Shown here one piece after another: positions 5,045-5,551 of a stretch of 5,551 nt of DNA. Where the stretch lies: positions 1 through 5,551 of the forward strand of contig PPDG01000105.1 in assembly GCA_002899795.1 (NCBI GenBank). Direction: 5' to 3'. The notes under the pieces were generated by a model. It saw only the letters and a program-made list of their open reading frames with translations, searched no databases and was not told the origin of the DNA. The DNA is from Desulfobacteraceae bacterium. Its GTDB lineage: Bacteria; Desulfobacterota; Syntrophobacteria; BM002. Position 1 is the first letter of the stretch. Every line of letters starts with the position of its first letter. The position numbers were made by a program, and so were the translations under genes.

Positions 5045-5270
5045 CCGTCAGAGCCCACTGTGACCACGGAGAAAAGGGTGAGGGATGATAGTAGAATCCT
5101 CTGCTCACATCGTTATGCAGTGTGTGTTCACCGTCTCGCAGACGAACTCATGACGACTGTTGGCGGATTATCCTTTGCATCCCTCACCTAATTCTCATTC
5201 TCGTGTTAGAGGAGCTCAACAACTACCACCCGGGAGGGGCAAGTCACTCCTCCTATCATAACTCACCAAG
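5045..5270. other. Long 3' untranslated region, no gene seen
   Basis: Between the last stop and the terminator are about 226 nt without a supported gene. A 22-codon frame from ATG 5085 to TGA 5153 has a purine stretch directly against the start, which is too close to be a good ribosome site. The stretch is bracketed in part by the 11-bp inverted repeat listed separately and contains a small CGTCT-CGC-AGACG hairpin (5132-5144), so it may fold into a structured 3' UTR or encode a small RNA. Confidence 0.45.
5077..5188. repeat. 11-bp perfect inverted repeat with 90-nt spacer
   Basis: GGTGAGGGATG (5077-5087) and CATCCCTCACC (5178-5188) are exact reverse complements, and the next outer pair (G5076, T5189) can wobble. 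The 90 nt between hold no gene but include the CGTCT/AGACG hairpin. The arrangement suits either a folded RNA closed by a long stem or the ends of a very small miniature element; no target duplication is seen. Confidence 0.45.
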
Positions 5271-5312
5271 CGGCGGGGGGTATGGCCTGCTACCCCCGCC
5301 GTTTATTTTTTT
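5271..5312 (+). terminator. Strong Rho-independent terminator of the operon
   Basis: CGGCGGGGGGTA (5271-5282) pairs with TACCCCCGCCG (5291-5301), giving 11 pairs with one bulged G around an 8-nt loop, followed at once by TTTATTTTTTT (5302-5312). The stem is very GC-rich and the T-tract is on the + side only, so it ends transcripts coming from the six-gene operon. Confidence 0.92.
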
Positions 5313-5341
5313 AGCTATCGGCTGTCAGCCGTCAGCTAAAA
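5309..5341. repeat. Palindromic repeat abutting the terminator T-tract
   Basis: TTTTAGCT (5309-5316) pairs with AGCTAAAA (5334-5341), and inside it CGGCT (5319-5323) pairs with AGCCG (5327-5331) around GTC, with a 2x2 internal loop. The GCTATCGGCTGTCAGC core resembles short dispersed palindromes that I recall from several anaerobe genomes. It shares its first four T bases with the terminator. Confidence 0.5.
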
Positions 5342-5447
5342 CAAAGTCTGAGACCGCTCACCTATTTGCGTGCATGCAGGGGCTCGTATGTAGCTTCATT
5401 GCTCCGTGCTTTCTTTCAATTACTTAATTATATATCTGCATGCTCAA
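5342..5447. other. Intergenic sequence, nothing recognised
   Basis: AT-richer stretch after the terminator. An open frame runs through 5122-5427, but it crosses the terminator and palindrome and has no ribosome site, so I do not regard it as a gene. Confidence 0.5.
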
Positions 5448-5530
5448 CACTGTCATTCTGAGCCCTTTGGCTTACTCAGAGCCTGCCCTGCCTGTCCCGG
5501 GCATAGTCCCGGGGAGCCTGTCGAAGGGAT
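5448..5530. repeat. Dispersed intergenic repeat-like segment
   Basis: The stretch starting TGTCATTCTGAGCCC and ending CCTGTCGAAGGGAT resembles a widespread class of intergenic repeats (TGTCATTCTGAG...GTCGAAGGGAT) that I recall from Dehalococcoidia and Desulfobacterota genomes. CCCTT (5463-5467) can pair with AAGGG (5524-5528), and within it TCCCGGG occurs twice (5495-5501, 5507-5513) separated by CATAG, each containing the palindrome CCCGGG. It could continue beyond the window edge. Confidence 0.45.
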
Positions 5531-5551
5531 AAACTCCGCGAAGAAACCGAC

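Noticed and set aside
5085..5153. 22-codon frame in the 3' region (ATG 5085)
   Set aside because: The purine stretch abuts the start codon, the first codons fall in the inverted-repeat arm, and nothing else supports coding.
5122..5427. 101-codon frame across the 3' region
   Set aside because: It runs through the terminator and the palindrome and has no ribosome site.
1..5551. CRISPR array, tRNA, rRNA or transposase gene
   Set aside because: No regularly spaced repeats, no cloverleaf or rRNA signature, and no protein with transposase features was seen on either strand.

Overview
The window looks like a complete small operon on the + strand (508 to 5044) from an anaerobic bacterium, flanked by non-coding, repeat-bearing DNA. 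Six genes run in the same direction. The first five are tightly packed (gaps of 1, 15, 18 and 2 nt) and the sixth follows after 109 nt. A strong Rho-independent terminator lies at 5271-5312. The lineage cannot be fixed from the sequence. The GC-rich, Cys- and Trp-rich genes, the benzylsuccinate-pathway-like content and the style of intergenic repeats would fit Desulfobacterota, Dehalococcoidia (Chloroflexota) or an anaerobic Bacillota relative; this is an inference.

Layout. Bases 1-494 hold no convincing gene. They hold candidate control elements: a sigma-54-like -24/-12 element, a 10-bp palindrome, an unused Shine-Dalgarno that can pair with an anti-Shine-Dalgarno-like stretch, an 8-bp direct repeat, and a hairpin just ahead of the first ribosome site. 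Genes 1 and 2 (508-1995, 1997-3427) are two different class III (CaiB/BaiF, formyl-CoA transferase type) CoA-transferases. Both keep the catalytic Asp and both carry a 50-70 residue N-terminal extension. Gene 3 (3443-3928) is an unrecognised Cys/Trp-rich protein. Gene 4 (3947-4174) is a 75-aa four-cysteine protein resembling the small iron-sulfur subunits of benzylsuccinate synthase-type enzymes. Gene 5 (4177-4509) is an unrecognised 110-aa, mostly helical protein. After a REP-like hairpin repeat comes gene 6 (4619-5044), an unrecognised 141-aa beta-rich protein. Bases 5045-5551 hold a long inverted repeat, the terminator, a palindromic repeat against its T-tract, and a dispersed-repeat-like segment.

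How the genes may work together. Paired class III CoA-transferases are the hallmark of succinyl-CoA:benzylsuccinate CoA-transferase (BbsEF), which activates the product of fumarate addition to toluene. A BssB/BssC-like small protein in the same operon strengthens the link to that chemistry. However, no glycyl-radical catalytic subunit, activase, dehydrogenase or thiolase is present here. The cautious reading is a heteromeric CoA-transferase for an organic acid, possibly hydrocarbon-derived, co-expressed with up to four small accessory proteins, two of them Cys-rich. That combination is the most interesting thing in the window; its substrate is unknown.
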